DNA from: Phialophora verrucosa
Taxonomy: Eukaryota > Ascomycota > Eurotiomycetes > Chaetothyriales > Herpotrichiellaceae
Assembly: GCA_002099365.1 (NCBI GenBank)
Contig: MSED01000014.1
Location: 992,001 to 1,056,000, forward strand
DNA length: 64,000 nucleotides
Reading direction: 5' to 3'
Below are positions 10,767 to 22,784 of the stretch, in pieces. Below the pieces are notes generated by a model. It was not told the origin of the DNA. It was given only the letters and a program-made list of their open reading frames with translations, and did no database searches. A program made the position numbers and the translations under genes. Every line of letters starts with the position of its first letter. Positions within the stretch are counted from its first letter, which is position 1.

Positions 10767-12233
10767 TTAAGCTGGGATCTTGTGCTCTTCGGCCGTCGCC
10801 CCCTTCCTCCACCGATACTGGCTTGCTACATGCTCGTCGAGCGGGCCCGACTGCCCCTTTTGCCCATAGAAGTTCTCGCGATACGTCCCCTCGGGGACCG
10901 CGTAATCCTCCCAAAACAGACCTCTCTTCCTCAGCTCCGGCACCAGCAGGTCCACAACGTCCTCGAAACTGCCGGGGAACACAGCGTATGCAATGTTGAA
11001 GCCATCGACATCGGCGACGTCAACCCACCGTTGCAGACCATCTGCGACTTGGCTCGGCGTTCCGACCAGCACGGGTCCGTTGCCGCCGATGCTCACGTGC
11101 TCCGCGATCGTTTGTCTGGTCCATTTGCCCACGCCGGGGCTGAACTTGGCGTAGCTCTCGACTGTCGCGCGGACGGCGTTGCTCTCGACATACCGCAACT
11201 CTTGGTCTTCTTCGTATTGGTTCAGATCGATTCCGGTCCAGCCGCCGAACAGCGCCAATGCGCCTTCTAGGTCAGCATACTGCTTGTAGTCGGCATACTT
11301 TGCCCTGGCTTCTTCCTCCGTCCTGCCTAGAATCGGGGTCACCAGTGCGAGGACTTTCAGGCTCTGTGGATCCCGTCCGAACTTCTCCTTTGCCAGCTTT
11401 CTGACGTCGGCAATGTTTGCTTTACACGCTTCGGGCGAATGGTGCGACACGAAGATGGCTTCGGCGTGCTGCGCTGCGAACAATTTGCCTTTGGAGCTCG
11501 TGCCTGCTTGTAATAGCAGGGGCGTGCGTTGCGGCGACGGCGAGCAGATATGCGGGCCGGGTACATCGAAGAATTTGCCCTTGTGGTTGATTTGCCGAAC
11601 GAGAGCAGGATCGCTGTACACGCCGGTCTGCCGGTCCAGCTTGACCGCATCGTCTCGCCATGATGACTCAAACAGCTTGTACATCACCTGGATATACTCG
11701 TCAGCCATGGCATAGCGGTCATCATGCTGTGGTTGAGAAGAATAGCCCATGTTCCGCGCCGCAGAGTCCAGGTACGAAGTGACAATATTCCAACCTAAAC
11801 GGCCATTGGTGAGATGATCCAGTGTCGAAAGGCGACGAGCAAGGTGATACGGTTGCTCATACGTCGTCGACACTGTCACGCCGAAGCCGATGGATTTTGT
11901 GACAGCTGCCATGGCTGGTATCGATGCTAGCGGTTCATGCACCGGCCACTGTGCCCCTGAACGGATGGCAGGATCGAGAGACTGCAAATAGACATCGTAG
12001 CCGCCCAGTACGTCTGCAATAAAGATACCGTGGATCTTCCCACGTTCAAGGAGTTGAGCAAGGTCCGTCCAATGAGACAAGGTATTGAATTGGTGCGACT
12101 TGTCTGCAGGGTGTTTCCATAATCCGGGGGACTGGTGGCCGGAGCATGTTTCGACAAAGGCGTTTAGGATCCATTGCTTTTTGACTGGACGCGTTGCTTC
12201 ATTCAGTCCTTGCGTGCCGTTTGTCAACGACAT
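10767..12233 (-). CDS. NtaA/SnaA/DszA-family flavin-dependent monooxygenase
   Basis: A single-exon 488-aa protein of the bacterial-luciferase-like fold, most like nitrilotriacetate monooxygenase component A. Visible family signatures are NAFVETCSGHQSPGLWKHP near the start, IFIADVLGGYD (about 74-84), the block NGRLGWNIVTSYLDSAARNMG (about 142-162) with the adjacent DDRYAMADEY, and PLLLQAGTSSKGK. Such enzymes use FMNH2 from a partner reductase to oxidise amines, sulfones or similar compounds; no reductase gene lies nearby. Length is normal for the family. The gene is divergent from an UNC93-like MFS gene, which suggests co-regulation of uptake and oxidation of one compound (inference). Confidence 0.9.
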   Translation of the reverse strand: MSLTNGTQGLNEATRPVKKQWILNAFVETCSGHQSPGLWKHPADKSHQFNTLSHWTDLAQLLERGKIHGIFIADVLGGYDVYLQSLDPAIRSGAQWPVHEPLASIPAMAAVTKSIGFGVTVSTTYEQPYHLARRLSTLDHLTNGRLGWNIVTSYLDSAARNMGYSSQPQHDDRYAMADEYIQVMYKLFESSWRDDAVKLDRQTGVYSDPALVRQINHKGKFFDVPGPHICSPSPQRTPLLLQAGTSSKGKLFAAQHAEAIFVSHHSPEACKANIADVRKLAKEKFGRDPQSLKVLALVTPILGRTEEEARAKYADYKQYADLEGALALFGGWTGIDLNQYEEDQELRYVESNAVRATVESYAKFSPGVGKWTRQTIAEHVSIGGNGPVLVGTPSQVADGLQRWVDVADVDGFNIAYAVFPGSFEDVVDLLVPELRKRGLFWEDYAVPEGTYRENFYGQKGQSGPLDEHVASQYRWRKGATAEEHKIPA

Positions 12234-13028
12234 GATGGTTGTTGACGGTGATTCCGTGCCTGGTTCTGAGTACGAACGCGCTCAAGAGGACTCCAATTCT
12301 TTCCCTATGTAAGTTTAGCAAAACTGTCCACGCAGTAGCAACGTTCGATTTAAGGCTGGCCTGCATGCATATCCGCGCAGATGTCCGTCCACATGGCGAG
12401 GGTTCCGATTTTCGCAGGTAAGCATCCCTAGCCTCGTCACTGGTATAGTGGATGATGGTGCAATCTGCTCCACATATCACGACTGTCTTTTTTCACGCTG
12501 ATGGCAACTTGGTCTGCAACTCTGCGATCTTCCTCCAGACATTCTCTTAACTTGGCAATCCCTACCATAGAAGCACATCAAGCACTCATGATTGGGTAAC
12601 ACCCGGGTGCACTTCAACCGAGAGACCGAATCGATGCTGCCAAGGAGCACGGTCCCTGAACGACGGATCCTGCGCTTCGTGGTGTGGACCTGCAGACAAC
12701 ATTCAACCAAGTTGATGGAAAGGCGCTCCTTGTCTGGGCCTCGTGCTGATCTATGGCGTGCTCTTCGTGTGCTTGACGTCTTTTGGAGGGCTCCATTCCG
12801 CTCATGAAAACTGTGCGGCTAGACCGTCGGCATCCTTGTTGAACGCCACGTATCGACCACGAGCTTACATCGAGCTTGTATACAAGTAAGAAGGCCATCT
12901 CACTCTATCTCTTCTGCCATTCCACGTTGATCTGCTTCTTCGTCGGCCCGGGCTGGCCTACCGCTTACCCAGCAGTTCGTCCGAAGCGACACTTCACTTC
13001 TTCCGTGCATCGAACTGGATCGGAAAAG
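12234..13028. promoter_or_regulatory. Divergent promoter between the monooxygenase and UNC93-like genes
   Basis: A 795-bp gap between two start codons on opposite strands. No gene-like frame is convincing. It is a likely shared control region, but I can assign no specific operator by eye. Confidence 0.45.
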
Positions 13029-14569
13029 ATGTCTCGGACAACTTCCGTCACAACAAAGCATCCCGAGCTCCAAGATGTAAGAGAGTCGTCGGTGCAGAAG
13101 CATCCAGGTCAGTCCCTTGCCCAAGTGACAGAGGCATAGCTGAACATCCATAGTTCGATGGTATCGCTCCACATTCTACAACGCCACAATCCTGGGACTC
13201 TGCAACTTCTCAGCTCCGGGTATTTGGGGAGCAATGAACTCTCTCGGCGCTGGAGGCGAAGAAAAGCCCTATCTTGTCAACGCCGCGAATGCGTTGACCT
13301 TTTGCTTGATGGTGGTCTCTTGCTTCTTCTCCCCTGTGCTCACCAAATATATTGGGATCAAGGGCGCTCTTATCTTCGGCACTCTGGGCTATGCTCCATT
13401 TGCTGCAGGTCTCTACACCAACAATCGCTTTGGGACAGAATGGCTGGTGCTTGTCGGAGCTGCGCTGTGTGGCATTTCCGCAGGTGTATTCTGGTCAGCG
13501 GAGGCCGCCATCGCTTTGGCATACCCCGAGCCGTACAACCGAGGGAAAATATTGGGTTACTGGCTTACTTACCGCCTCGGTGGACAGATTCTGGGCGGCG
13601 CAATCAACCTTGGCATCAATGTCAATCGTGACGAAGCAGGGAAAGTCAGCTATACCGTGTACTTGGTCTTCATCGCGCTGCAAGCGCTGGGTCCATTTAT
13701 AGGGTTGCTACTGAACCGTCCCCACAAAGTCGAGCGGACCGATGGCCTCAAGGTCGAGTTGGCAATCCTGGATCATCCTTGGCGCGAGATTAAGGCGACA
13801 ACGAAGGCGTTCTTCACGAAGAAATACCTGCTTCTAATCCTGTTTATCGGTCAGGCCGTCTACGCAGAAGCTGTTTTCTTCACATACCTCTCGTTGTGGT
13901 TCAGTGTCCGAGCACGTGCTCTGGGCTCCTTCCTGTCTGGAATCATTGCTGTCGCCTGTGGCAACATCCTCGGCCGGTACCTCGATCGCACAAAGACCTC
14001 AATGAAGTTCAGATCCAGAAGTGCATTTCTGACAATTGTGGTGCTTCAAGGCGGATGGTGGATTTGGGCGACAGTCCTTGTGACGAAGTTCCGGCACTCC
14101 AGACCTTCGTACGACTGGACAAGCAGCGGCTTCGGTCACGCTTTTGTCCCATTCCTATTTTTGACCGCGGGATTCCAGATGAATTACCTCTTCTGCTATT
14201 TCCTGATAGGACAGCTGGCCATCACGCCGGCTGAGATCATTCGGTATGCTGCGTTGCTTCGTGGGTAAGAAAAGCCCCCTCTGTTGATGTTAACAAGCTG
14301 ATGCATGTAGCACGGAATCGGCCTGGCAAGCCGTCAGCTATGGCTTGAATTCAATCAAGATCTTTGCTGATGTCGGCGGCGTATATATCAATTTCGGATT
14401 ATGGGCGGCGGCTTTGGTCCCGACATGGTTGGTTGTGAGACATTTTGGCAACGACGCCATTGCTTCCGCGGCGGGGACGGACGACATTCTTGCTGTTGAA
14501 AGATCCTCCAATTCGGAAAGGGCATCTGCCGATGAGGCCATCGAGACTGTGATTGGGAAGAAATCTTGA
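13029..14569 (+). CDS. UNC93-like major facilitator protein (DUF895)
   Basis: Three exons, 13029-13107, 13154-14264 and 14311-14569, give about 482 aa. Intron 1 is 46 bp (GTCAGT ... CATAG) and intron 2 is also 46 bp (GTAAGA ... TGTAG); both joins keep frame. The junction after exon 1 creates RWYRSTFYNATILGLCNFSA, and FSAPGIWGAMNSLGAGG follows, a hallmark of fungal UNC93-like proteins. About eleven hydrophobic segments follow, with a central cytoplasmic loop at about residues 210-240. The C-terminus (RSSNSERASADEAIET) is polar. UNC93-like proteins are MFS-related; substrates are mostly unknown. The divergent neighbour is a flavin monooxygenase, so this may import its substrate (inference). Confidence 0.85.
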
Positions 14570-15104
14570 GGGAACACCGCAGTGACGGCTGTCTGTGAGC
14601 AATGAGTTCTCCTGTCCGCGGGAATGGTCGACGCGGCTCTCCTACACCGTATTCTAGATAGCGTGTCAAGAGCTCATCTCGGGCGTCAGCTGACGATAGA
14701 TCAATCAATCAAACACGCCATTTGTGCCCCGGTAGCAGAGGGCTAGTTTTACAAGAACCTGAAGCAACAGCAAGAAAGGTGTGAGTGTTTGGGTCATAAG
14801 CTGCAGGCGCCCAGAGGCGCTAGTGGCTAGTGGGCTTGGCAGCTCAAGCAATGGTCAATCTACAGAAGTCACCTACTCGAGACTCACCCTCCTCTTACCT
14901 TCCTCTCGCCTTTCGACTCACGATTTAATATCATCCGCACCTCGACCGCCTAATTTCTACTACAGTCCTCTCGCACGCCTCTTCCAAAACCTAGGATCTA
15001 TGATTTAGCGAGACTAGGTAAACTTCAGGTCGACTTTTTCCTTCCGGTTGACCTTTTGCGCTCCCCTCCCTTCTCTCCTTCGACTCTCCTGCCTCGAGTA
15101 CAAA
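14570..15104. other. Intergenic, pyrimidine-rich leader
   Basis: No gene seen. From about 14875 to 15100 the + strand is rich in CT runs (CTCCTCTTACC, CCTCCCTTCTCTCC). Such CT-rich leaders often precede fungal genes, consistent with a start at 15105. Confidence 0.35.
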
Positions 15105-15618
15105 ATGGCGTCCATGCCAGCTCTCAGTCTGCCGTCTGCGAACTTTCTTTCCCTTACTGCTCCCTTCAGTCGTTTCTATCTCCGTCATGTCTAGAGCCTC
15201 CGCCATTATCATGTCACTATTGCAGGTCGCACCTTTCACTCTACGACGACTGTGGGCAGGCAATATGTCACGGTGGACGAAATATGGGCTCGTGCTGAAG
15301 CCAATGGCTACCAGATAGGAGCACTCTACGAAATCGGCAAGATCCGGGACGCGGAGTAAGTACATTTTCAAAACGAAGAATCAGAACTCGCCAGAAGCGG
15401 CAGACAGGATTGGAAGAGATATATGAAAAGCACCCGATTTCTCCTACTGGCTTTACCCGACTGGCCTTGTTGGGAGACACGGAGACAATGATTGGCTTTG
15501 TGCCATCGTGTCTGTGTTGTATTGTTCCAGGGTTTTGCTGGTCAACAGGAAGAATGTCGAGACGAGATTTCGAGCCAATTATCTATCAAGAGCCGTACGG
15601 TCCTTCTATGGCTCTTGA
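15105..15618 (+). CDS. Small three-exon hypothetical protein
   Basis: Exons 15105-15168, 15226-15355 and 15531-15618 give 93 aa and keep frame across both joins. Intron 1 (57 bp) ends TATTGCAG, and its donor may be GTCGTT at 15169 or GTTTCT three bases on. Intron 2 is 175 bp (GTAAGT ... TTCCAG). The N-terminus (MASMPALSLPSANFLSLTAP, then SRTFHSTTT) is Ser/Thr- and Arg-bearing without acids, like a mitochondrial presequence. The middle (YVTVDEIWARAEANGYQIGA) and end (VLLVNRKNVETRFRANYLSR) look like real protein. I do not recognise the family. The stop lies 13 bp inside the convergent MATE gene's coding end. Confidence 0.45.
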
Positions 15619-17132
15619 TCCAATGGACGAGAATTCCTCCACACGGCGTCTTCAACGCTCTTTTGCCAATCAGCATTGATCATGTACATCAGCTCTGCGA
15701 CGGCGACGAGGAGTAATGCAAGGGTCACACCAGTCCATAAGCCACACAAACCCCAGTGGAGTCCGAACGCAGTCCATAAAGATACTGGCAGGGCTACAAT
15801 GTAGTAGCACAGCAGATTCACCCAGCCACCGAATAATTGTCGCCCACACCCTCTCAGAATGCCGTTGCAGCACGCAACGAGCCCATCAAGGAGTTGCATA
15901 AGCGCCACGAGAGAGAGCGTTCTCTCCACAAGCTCAATGACTTCCTGATCCTTGGTGAAGATCTTGGCCCAAAAAGCACGGAACGAGAAGAACAGGATGC
16001 TGTTAGTGGCCGAGCACAGGAGAGCAGAGACAAAGACAACACGCGCACTGATTCTAGCCGAGCGGGCGCACTGAGCGCCAATGTGTTGAGCGATCATCGT
16101 CGTGCCCGCCACACTGAGCGAGAAAGGGAGTTGCCAGAACGCGTTATTGAGAGCGGCCAGGATTGTCTGCGCCGCAAGACTTGCCGTGGACAACTGAGCA
16201 GATGCAATCACAAGAATTTCAAAGGCGAGGTATTCGGCTTCGACCATAAGAAGTCCGGGCAAGGCCAATCTCAACATTGGACCCCAGCCTCCGAGAGCTT
16301 TGACTGTTATGGAGGGCCAAATCTCTGCCTTCCCAGACACCCTAAGGTACAGCCAGAAATTCACAGGGACGAGTGTCCAAGTTGTTGCAACTGCGATAGG
16401 AGCACCGATGAATCCCCAACTAAAATGCTGCACCATGTCAGCTTCGGAGCATCGTAAGAAAAAGAAGATGAATGGCACTTACCCAGACCAGCAACCAGCC
16501 CAGGAATCCGTTTATAAAGGCACCTGTGCAGAGGATCGCCGTGATGGGGAAGAATATCCCTTCCGCGGTCAAGATGCTCTTTCCAGCTTCAAATGCCACA
16601 TACCCAGGCATGGCGCAGATGAGAATTCTCAGATATAGTCCAGCAAGTATGGCTATCTGTGCCTCTGGTAGGATAAGACGAAATAGGTGCTCGGAACAGA
16701 ACCAAAGTATGGCTATCGGAGTTCCGACGGTAGCAAGGAGCACCGTCATCCTCTCGACGTGCAACTGTTTCAGCCGTGGGCTCCCTGCACCCCAGGCTTG
16801 AGCGCAGAGCGTGTCCAGACTTGTCGAAAGACCTTGGAAAACCATGAATCCCGTTTGTTCGCGGTCGTGGTGGCAACGCTTACCGCTCCAAACTCGATTT
16901 TTCTACGTGGGCTAATGATGAGCATGGGCGACATGCTGAGGGCGAATTGCAGCATGTTGGCTACAATGAGGGAGGAAGAGTGCCTGCTAAGTGCTTTCAA
17001 CTCGATGATCCATGTCGTCTCTCTTTCGGTTGGCCCGGATCCCCCAAGTAAAGAGGTTGATTCTGTATTCTGTGTGGTGGCTGGATGCGAACGAGCAACC
17101 GGGCGCGCGGATGCTTCTTCTCCTGCCTCCAT
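15606..17132 (-). CDS. MATE-family efflux transporter with an apparent one-base frame break
   Basis: The coding parts are 17132-16483 and 16427-15606. The 55-bp intron (GTAAGT ... CTGACATGGTGCAG, phase 0) is clear. Family blocks are GAVSVATTTAN, VFQGLSTSLDTLCAQAWGAG, then PGYVAFEAGKSILTAEG and AQTILAALNNAFWQLPFSLS, which give a standard 12-helix MATE of about 490 aa. MATE proteins export organic cations or metabolites by H+ or Na+ antiport. Between TTTAN and TGFMVFQ (about 16851-16861) the frame changes by one base; one missing A in a short A run would explain it. The usual GHLG-like turn reads SPRR here. The start at 17132 is the first ATG; the upstream frame has only a TTG. It may be a sequencing error or a recent pseudogene. 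Confidence 0.75.
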
Positions 17133-18108
17133 CGTTGGCTCATCCACTGTGCCAAACAACGAGGGGTTGGACGTTCGGCTCCGGGGACGGTGACTTTTGC
17201 AATCACTTAAATTCTGCTTGGTTGTTCATCTAGCCGTGGGTCACGCTACACGCTTACTGTCACAACCGCGCTAATGGATGACTTGCAAAGCTTTGAGTAG
17301 CCATCGAGGCCCATGAGCTGCCATGGTCCGCCACCAAGCCCTCCGAAAACGCCTGGACAGAACCCACCGTTGTCCGTCTTGAATCCCAAGGGAGCTTTCT
17401 GATGAGAATTCGGCCTTCGCCGAAACCCGGTAAGCGGTTGGTTTAATGAACGATGTCCAATTGATGGCCTCGGTCGTCGTTCACCCAAGCGGCGGTCCGA
17501 ATCTACCTACTGTTGGTAGGTATATTAATAGTGGGTCCGCTATAGAAAATTACCATCATGTTCCTCGCAATTTGTAATGTCATTTACAACCTACCCACGC
17601 TTGAAATTGCCTGGTATTGCGTGGGTCTAACTAAGCCTGATTCAAAGCTGACCGCGAGAGTACACCATCGGCGGCTCTTATGGGGTATACAATGCATTCG
17701 GCGTGGATGTGGGAACATGTCTTGGCAATAAGAGATCAGAGCAGTCTACCCGTGGTCACGTATTTCTGATAAAGACGTTCAGATCTGTTCATCGGTCTGT
17801 GGAAACGGAGACCAGGCTGTGCTCCCGTCCTCTGCTCCAGTCTGTGACCAGATCGAATGGAACCCTGTCAGAGGCTGAAAGGGTCGTTTAGGTCAGTAGA
17901 AGGGGTGCGAGAGGACAACATAGCTAGATAGGTAGAGGCTTGAGTATACCCTATCGTCTCATTCTGACTAGTTCGATTTGCAACATATAGATTTATCGAT
18001 TTGATTTGGGCATTCTGCATGGGTTCCTTGAAAATTCAGAGTCCAGAGCATCCTCTTTTCCGTTCTTCTAGTGGTTGATAGTGGCATAAAAAGCCATTTC
18101 AACACCAT
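17133..18108. other. Intergenic, no gene seen
   Basis: About 976 bp between the MATE start and the stop of the NCS1 permease. Short frames carry no recognisable motif. A small inverted repeat ACCTAC-TGTTG-GTAGGT occurs near 17505-17521. The MATE promoter should lie in the left part. Confidence 0.4.
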
Positions 18109-19878
18109 CTATCGTCCCGTGAGCTTGATTTCAAAATGTCGGAGAATCGGGTAAGCCAGGCAAACAGCAACCAACGTGAAATAGTTTCCAAGGTCGCCCC
18201 CTTGTCCGATTGCTTTGGCCGCTGGTCCAGTGTACTGTTTTGATCTGTTCAGCAACAACGCGGAGAAAATGCAGACCGGAGGGCAGCATATCAGCTTCGG
18301 GAATTGACTTACCCAAGTCTGGTACATGCCCAGAAAGCTGACACCAATGCCCAACGCGAGACTTGCGGATGCTGCAACACCCCAGGGCATTCTGTCCTGA
18401 TCCTGCCAGCTCTCGAGATCATAGCCACCGTGGCGAGGGCGGAACCAAAAGTGTTCGATGGCGAGAACGGAACCGAAGCAAACTGTCCAATAACCTAGGA
18501 GTGAAAGGAAATCCACCAGGACGTCTAACAGGTGATCCCTTCCGGGCCAAGCTAGAGCCAAACTGATGGCCGCGAGAAGAGTGTTCCAGACAAAACGTGG
18601 AACGGCCAAGAAGTGTTTCCCCCATAGTTGGATGGACAGGGATGACGAGTAGTAGATGGCAGCCAAATTGGCCACTACGTACATAAATATCAGCATTCGA
18701 AAAGCACCCCGAGAGTCACAACTTACCCATTGACAGTGTATAGACAACACAGACGAACTTACTCCATCCCATAGGCGACATTGTGGCCAAGATTAGCGCC
18801 CCCAGGCCTCCGTTGTCGTAGGTATTCCCCATAGCTGGTTAGTGAGGATGATGCCACCAAAGAGGTTTCCGAGGATGATGCAAAGGAGGTTCCAAATGTT
18901 ATGCCAGCCCATGTCATGCCGAAAACAAGCCACTTGTTGATGTCCACAGGATAGTGGACGTAGTAATCGCCCGAGATGGAACACCAGGCGGCAGACGTCC
19001 CAAAAATGAGGGCAAAGTAGCTCAATGCTGCGCCAGTTCGGTCTTGTCCCGTGGCGGATGAGTAGCTTGGGTCGGGCGAAAAGTATTTCGCGGATTGCCC
19101 ATACTCGACGGACATGAGAATCAGGATCAGAATCCACGCCACCTGTTCGTATCGCTGAATGATGCGGAAACCGAAAAAGGAGAGCACATACGATGTTACG
19201 CTGAGGATGATGATTCCAACGACGATCGTGACGTTGCCTCCGCTGATGGCACTGATCAGTTGACCTGCGATGATGCAGGCGATGGTACCGAAGCCAAGGT
19301 TGACGACAATGTTGAGGAGACCGCACACTTTGGCGCCCCAGATTCCGAAAGAGTATCGAGCCACGGCGATTTGACGGAGGCCCGTGAGAGCGCTCAGTGT
19401 CGCCGTGAAAGCGGGCACGACAGCACCGATGGCTGATCCAAAGACGGTGATGATGATCGAGTCATTGACAGACAGGCCATAAATGGGACCCAACAAGCCC
19501 GATGACAGTGTCCCAGGCGTGATCAGCATGGAAAACCAGAAGAACATCATCTTCACCATCCATATCAGCGTATGCTCTCGCAGGCGATCAAGTCGTTAAA
19601 CGTACATTGACAATGCTTGGAGGTCGACGTTCACTTTCAAGGATGCGATTCGCGCCAGTGGTCTCGAAACCACACTTCTTGTCGAGCCATGCCTCCATGG
19701 CTCGGAGCTTGCGCAGGATTGGAATCCGTTCACGCATGGCCATGACCTCCAGCTCGCCGCGGCCTCTGCTCCTGGTTGGGGCAATGTCTTCCACCACCCC
19801 AATTGACCCTTGTTCTTCATCTTGGCCGGACTCCGCGTCGGTCTTCATAGCTGCCATGTTCTTCTCTGTCATGGTCAT
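18109..19878 (-). CDS. NCS1-family nucleobase permease (purine-cytosine/uracil type)
   Basis: Four exons, 19878-19606, 19550-18763, 18721-18313 and 18234-18109, give about 531 aa. Introns are 55, 41 and 78 bp; the last, a multiple of three, has GCTGAT as a branch site and ends AACAG. Family signs are ITPGTLSSGLLGPIYGLS, the block GLRQIAVARYSFGIWGAK, and EHFWFRPRHGGYDLESW with GMYQTW before the last membrane part. NCS1 carriers import purines, pyrimidines, allantoin or related compounds with H+ or Na+. The N-terminal 70 residues are cytoplasmic and acidic. The 41-bp intron is at the lower size limit. The gene is divergent from a Zn2Cys6 regulator. Confidence 0.85.
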
Positions 19879-20837
19879 AATAGATTGATTCAGGTCCGAC
19901 CCGGAGAGGTACCACTGACTCGTATGGGCAAGATGGATCGATAGGGAGAGTCTCTCTCCTGACGACGCGGGATCATGCTCAAGCTTTAAAGGTCAGCATA
20001 TCTCTTGTGATCGCATATCTTGGCCTCCAGATGAGGAGGAGGCAGACATATGACCGTTTACAATACACGGGCGCTTTTCGATAACGTATCGCGAGAATCA
20101 GATGTCCAGCCCCCGGTTTGGGGTTTTGGCTCGACACCATCCTCGGAGGCTAGAAGACGCCTACCGGCAGCCTCTAATACGCCGTTTACCGAAAAAGTTT
20201 CACGATTTCATAGAGTCCCTTCGAGGAGGGACACGTCCCGACGGATTCGAAACATCGAACCGGGTTTTCTCAGCGACGAGGGCATTTCTACAGTATACTT
20301 ACGGTTTCTTCCCAGGTCCGATAATATATATTTTGTATAGTGAAACCTATCGAATAGGGTATAAATCGAAGGTCGAGAGAGGTCGTGAATGTTGTGTTGA
20401 ACGCGTATTGAAAAGTCGAACAGACTAACGTCACCCCCCACCCCAACCTCCTTCGGTACGATATCACACGAAGGGGGGAGCATCGACTGAAATCCTGCCC
20501 TGTTTCGACCTAGCCTCGGTGTATCTGGGTCCTATCATGATTATTATCCAGACTTGCCAATCCTCCTAGCAATTTGGGCAGCTTCTCAGCACACACGACA
20601 ATACTGTCATCAACCTCAGATGTAGTCGGCGAGATCCGACTCGGTAATCGCTACAGCGTTCAGCGTATTCGCTAGTGTTCAGCGTCCTCGAGAATCAGCA
20701 AGGCCTTTTAAGCCCCTGTCCAGTTCAGTAGCGTCACGGAGCGAGCTGCGTTCTATCGGCATTCCTTTCAGTGACCCTAACTTGTCACCGGACTGGGAGG
20801 AGCGCGCCGAGACTGAGACTTTGTCCACATCTGGGGC
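19879..20837. promoter_or_regulatory. Divergent promoter between permease and Zn2Cys6 regulator
   Basis: A 959-bp gap between start codons on opposite strands. There is no convincing gene. The layout (permease, regulator, deaminase, dioxygenase) makes it a plausible control region of the cluster. I could not assign binding sites by eye. Confidence 0.4.
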
Positions 20838-22528
20838 ATGAGTCCAACCAATCTATTTGGGACTGCTTGTAAGACCTGCCGCCGCCGTGGAAGGAAATGC
20901 GACCGAACCCTGCCGACATGTATGAGCTGCAGCAGACGCGGTGTAGGATGTGAAGGGTATACCTTCCGCTGGATCGGGGCAGTGGCCCGGAGAGCTGTGG
21001 CTGACCAGACTTGCACGACTCCTGATCATGGAACGCAACTGCACCGCGCCCTTGAACTGCATAGTCCAAGCAAGGCAAGGACCACACGGCCTGACGGGAC
21101 GAATGATTCCCCACACCACCTGCATCGGGCAAAGGTTGCGTCGAAAGCAGAGGCGCCAGAAGATTGGGAGCATCAGGCTGAATTGGCTCGTTCGACTGGA
21201 CAGAGAACGAAATCTATCGTCACCCCCACCCTGCAACAACGAGACTGGAGTGTTCTCAGGCTCGTGGGACTAGGACGCGACGATCTTGGAGGATTCGTCA
21301 AATACTGTATTCTAACCACACCCATGCAATATGTCATGAAGCGTAACTTACGAATATTAGACGTCCATGAGATCAGTGCAGCCTTCTATCTCGGCCATGG
21401 CCCGATCGAAACGCCCTGCACCCGCCATATCCTACCCATGACCCAGTCCATCCCATCTGTACGGGTGGCCGTGGCCGCGTCAGCCGCGTGCCACCTTGGG
21501 AACCGACTGGACAATGACCAACTGATGCAACAAAGCCTGCATCTACGGCTAAAGGCTACAGAGTGCCTAAGGGCCGAGCTAAAAGCTGTCCCTGATGGGC
21601 CAGACCTCGCGTGTCTCATGTGTATGTTGCTGCTCGCCCAACTTGATGTACGTGTCAGCTATGGCTCCTGTGTACAACGCCTATTCTAACAGCTGTGCGA
21701 GGTATGCTCCGGCGATTGTGTTGAATTTGAAACACATTTGCAAGCCGCGAGCACTTTTCTAAAGCTGCATGGCTCTGACGGCGCTGCGCGAGGATTTATT
21801 GAACAACGTATAGCATGGTATTCGTCTTCCGCTATTTACCTGCCCTTAGCCTTGAAAGCTCACCAGACAACAGGTTGAACATCATGGAGGCAACTACAAG
21901 CTCTCGAATGCCGCACTGGTCCTTTGATGATGTCAAAGCTACACTGAATAAGTTCAGGACGCCAGCAGGGAGAAGAGAGTGGGGTTTCGATGTGTTCTAC
22001 TGCCCGATTGATCTTTTTGAGTTCATTGCTGATATTACGGTCCTGTATAAACTACAGCCCGACTACCAGGAGATGCATTCGGACGCCCTTCAAAGAGCTA
22101 TAGGACTCGGCAATGCAGTCAAAAGATGGGAAGCGTCTACCAGCAATGGTACTCGCCATCACATGGAGGAAGTATGGAGATTGGGAATCTTGCTGTACTT
22201 GATTCGACTGTTCCAATTGCCCAACGACATTTTCAACACAACAAATCTGATCCGCAGCATCTTTCTGGATGCCCGTGCGATCCCGTCTCAGACCAGTTGG
22301 GCCTACTCGATATCGTGGCCATTGTTCCAGGCTGGATTACTTCTGTCCATTGAGGATAGTCCCACGAAGACCTGGCTACGAAACGAACTGTATACTAACT
22401 TCCGCACTCTCGGCTGTCGCCACCAGAAGCTGGCCGCTGAAGCTTTAGAAAAGGTCTGGCGATCCGGCAAGGACCGAATCTATGACCTGTCCGACGCCAA
22501 ATTTCCGCAGCAGAAACTTATCCTATAG
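20838..22528 (+). CDS. Zn2Cys6 transcription factor with an apparent one-base frame break
   Basis: Exon 1 is 20838-21647, then a 45-bp intron (GTACGT ... TAACAG, phase 0), then 21693-22528. The zinc cluster is at residues 11-38 (CKTCRRRGRKCDRTLPTCMS, then CSRRGVGC) with normal Cys spacing. The rest has the fungal-specific transcription factor domain (PF11951-like): LLLAQLD before the intron, HLQAASTFLKLHGS after it, and a C-terminal WPLFQAGLLLSIED block. After RIAWY the frame shifts by one base near 21821 to VFRYLPALSLESS, which is the expected continuation. One lost base, probably in a T run, accounts for it; the summed length is one short of a multiple of three. Position suggests it regulates the flanking permease, deaminase and dioxygenase genes (inference). 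Confidence 0.78.
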
Positions 22529-22784
22529 CGATAGTTTGTTGCTTACTCTGCCATTCACCTCGAGGAATTCTTGCATTTGACCAGATAGATAGCTCGACGC
22601 AGAATTCGGTATCCCATCATGTTGTCGGACACAGGTCATTTATGCGCACAGCATATCGCTTTGTGTTTCGAGGTCATCATTCCCGAAACATGGAGGTGGT
22701 GTTACTGATTGGGACCCTGTTGCGAAGAGAGATTACTCGGCGGAGATGCTAGGGGCGATGACCGAAACTTTCCGTTTGAGGCCT

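Noticed and set aside
10626..11270. 214-codon + strand frame
   Set aside because: Antisense to the NtaA-like monooxygenase, whose sense frame carries clear family motifs.
15837..16457. 206-codon + strand frame
   Set aside because: Antisense to the MATE gene's last exon; low-complexity charged sequence.
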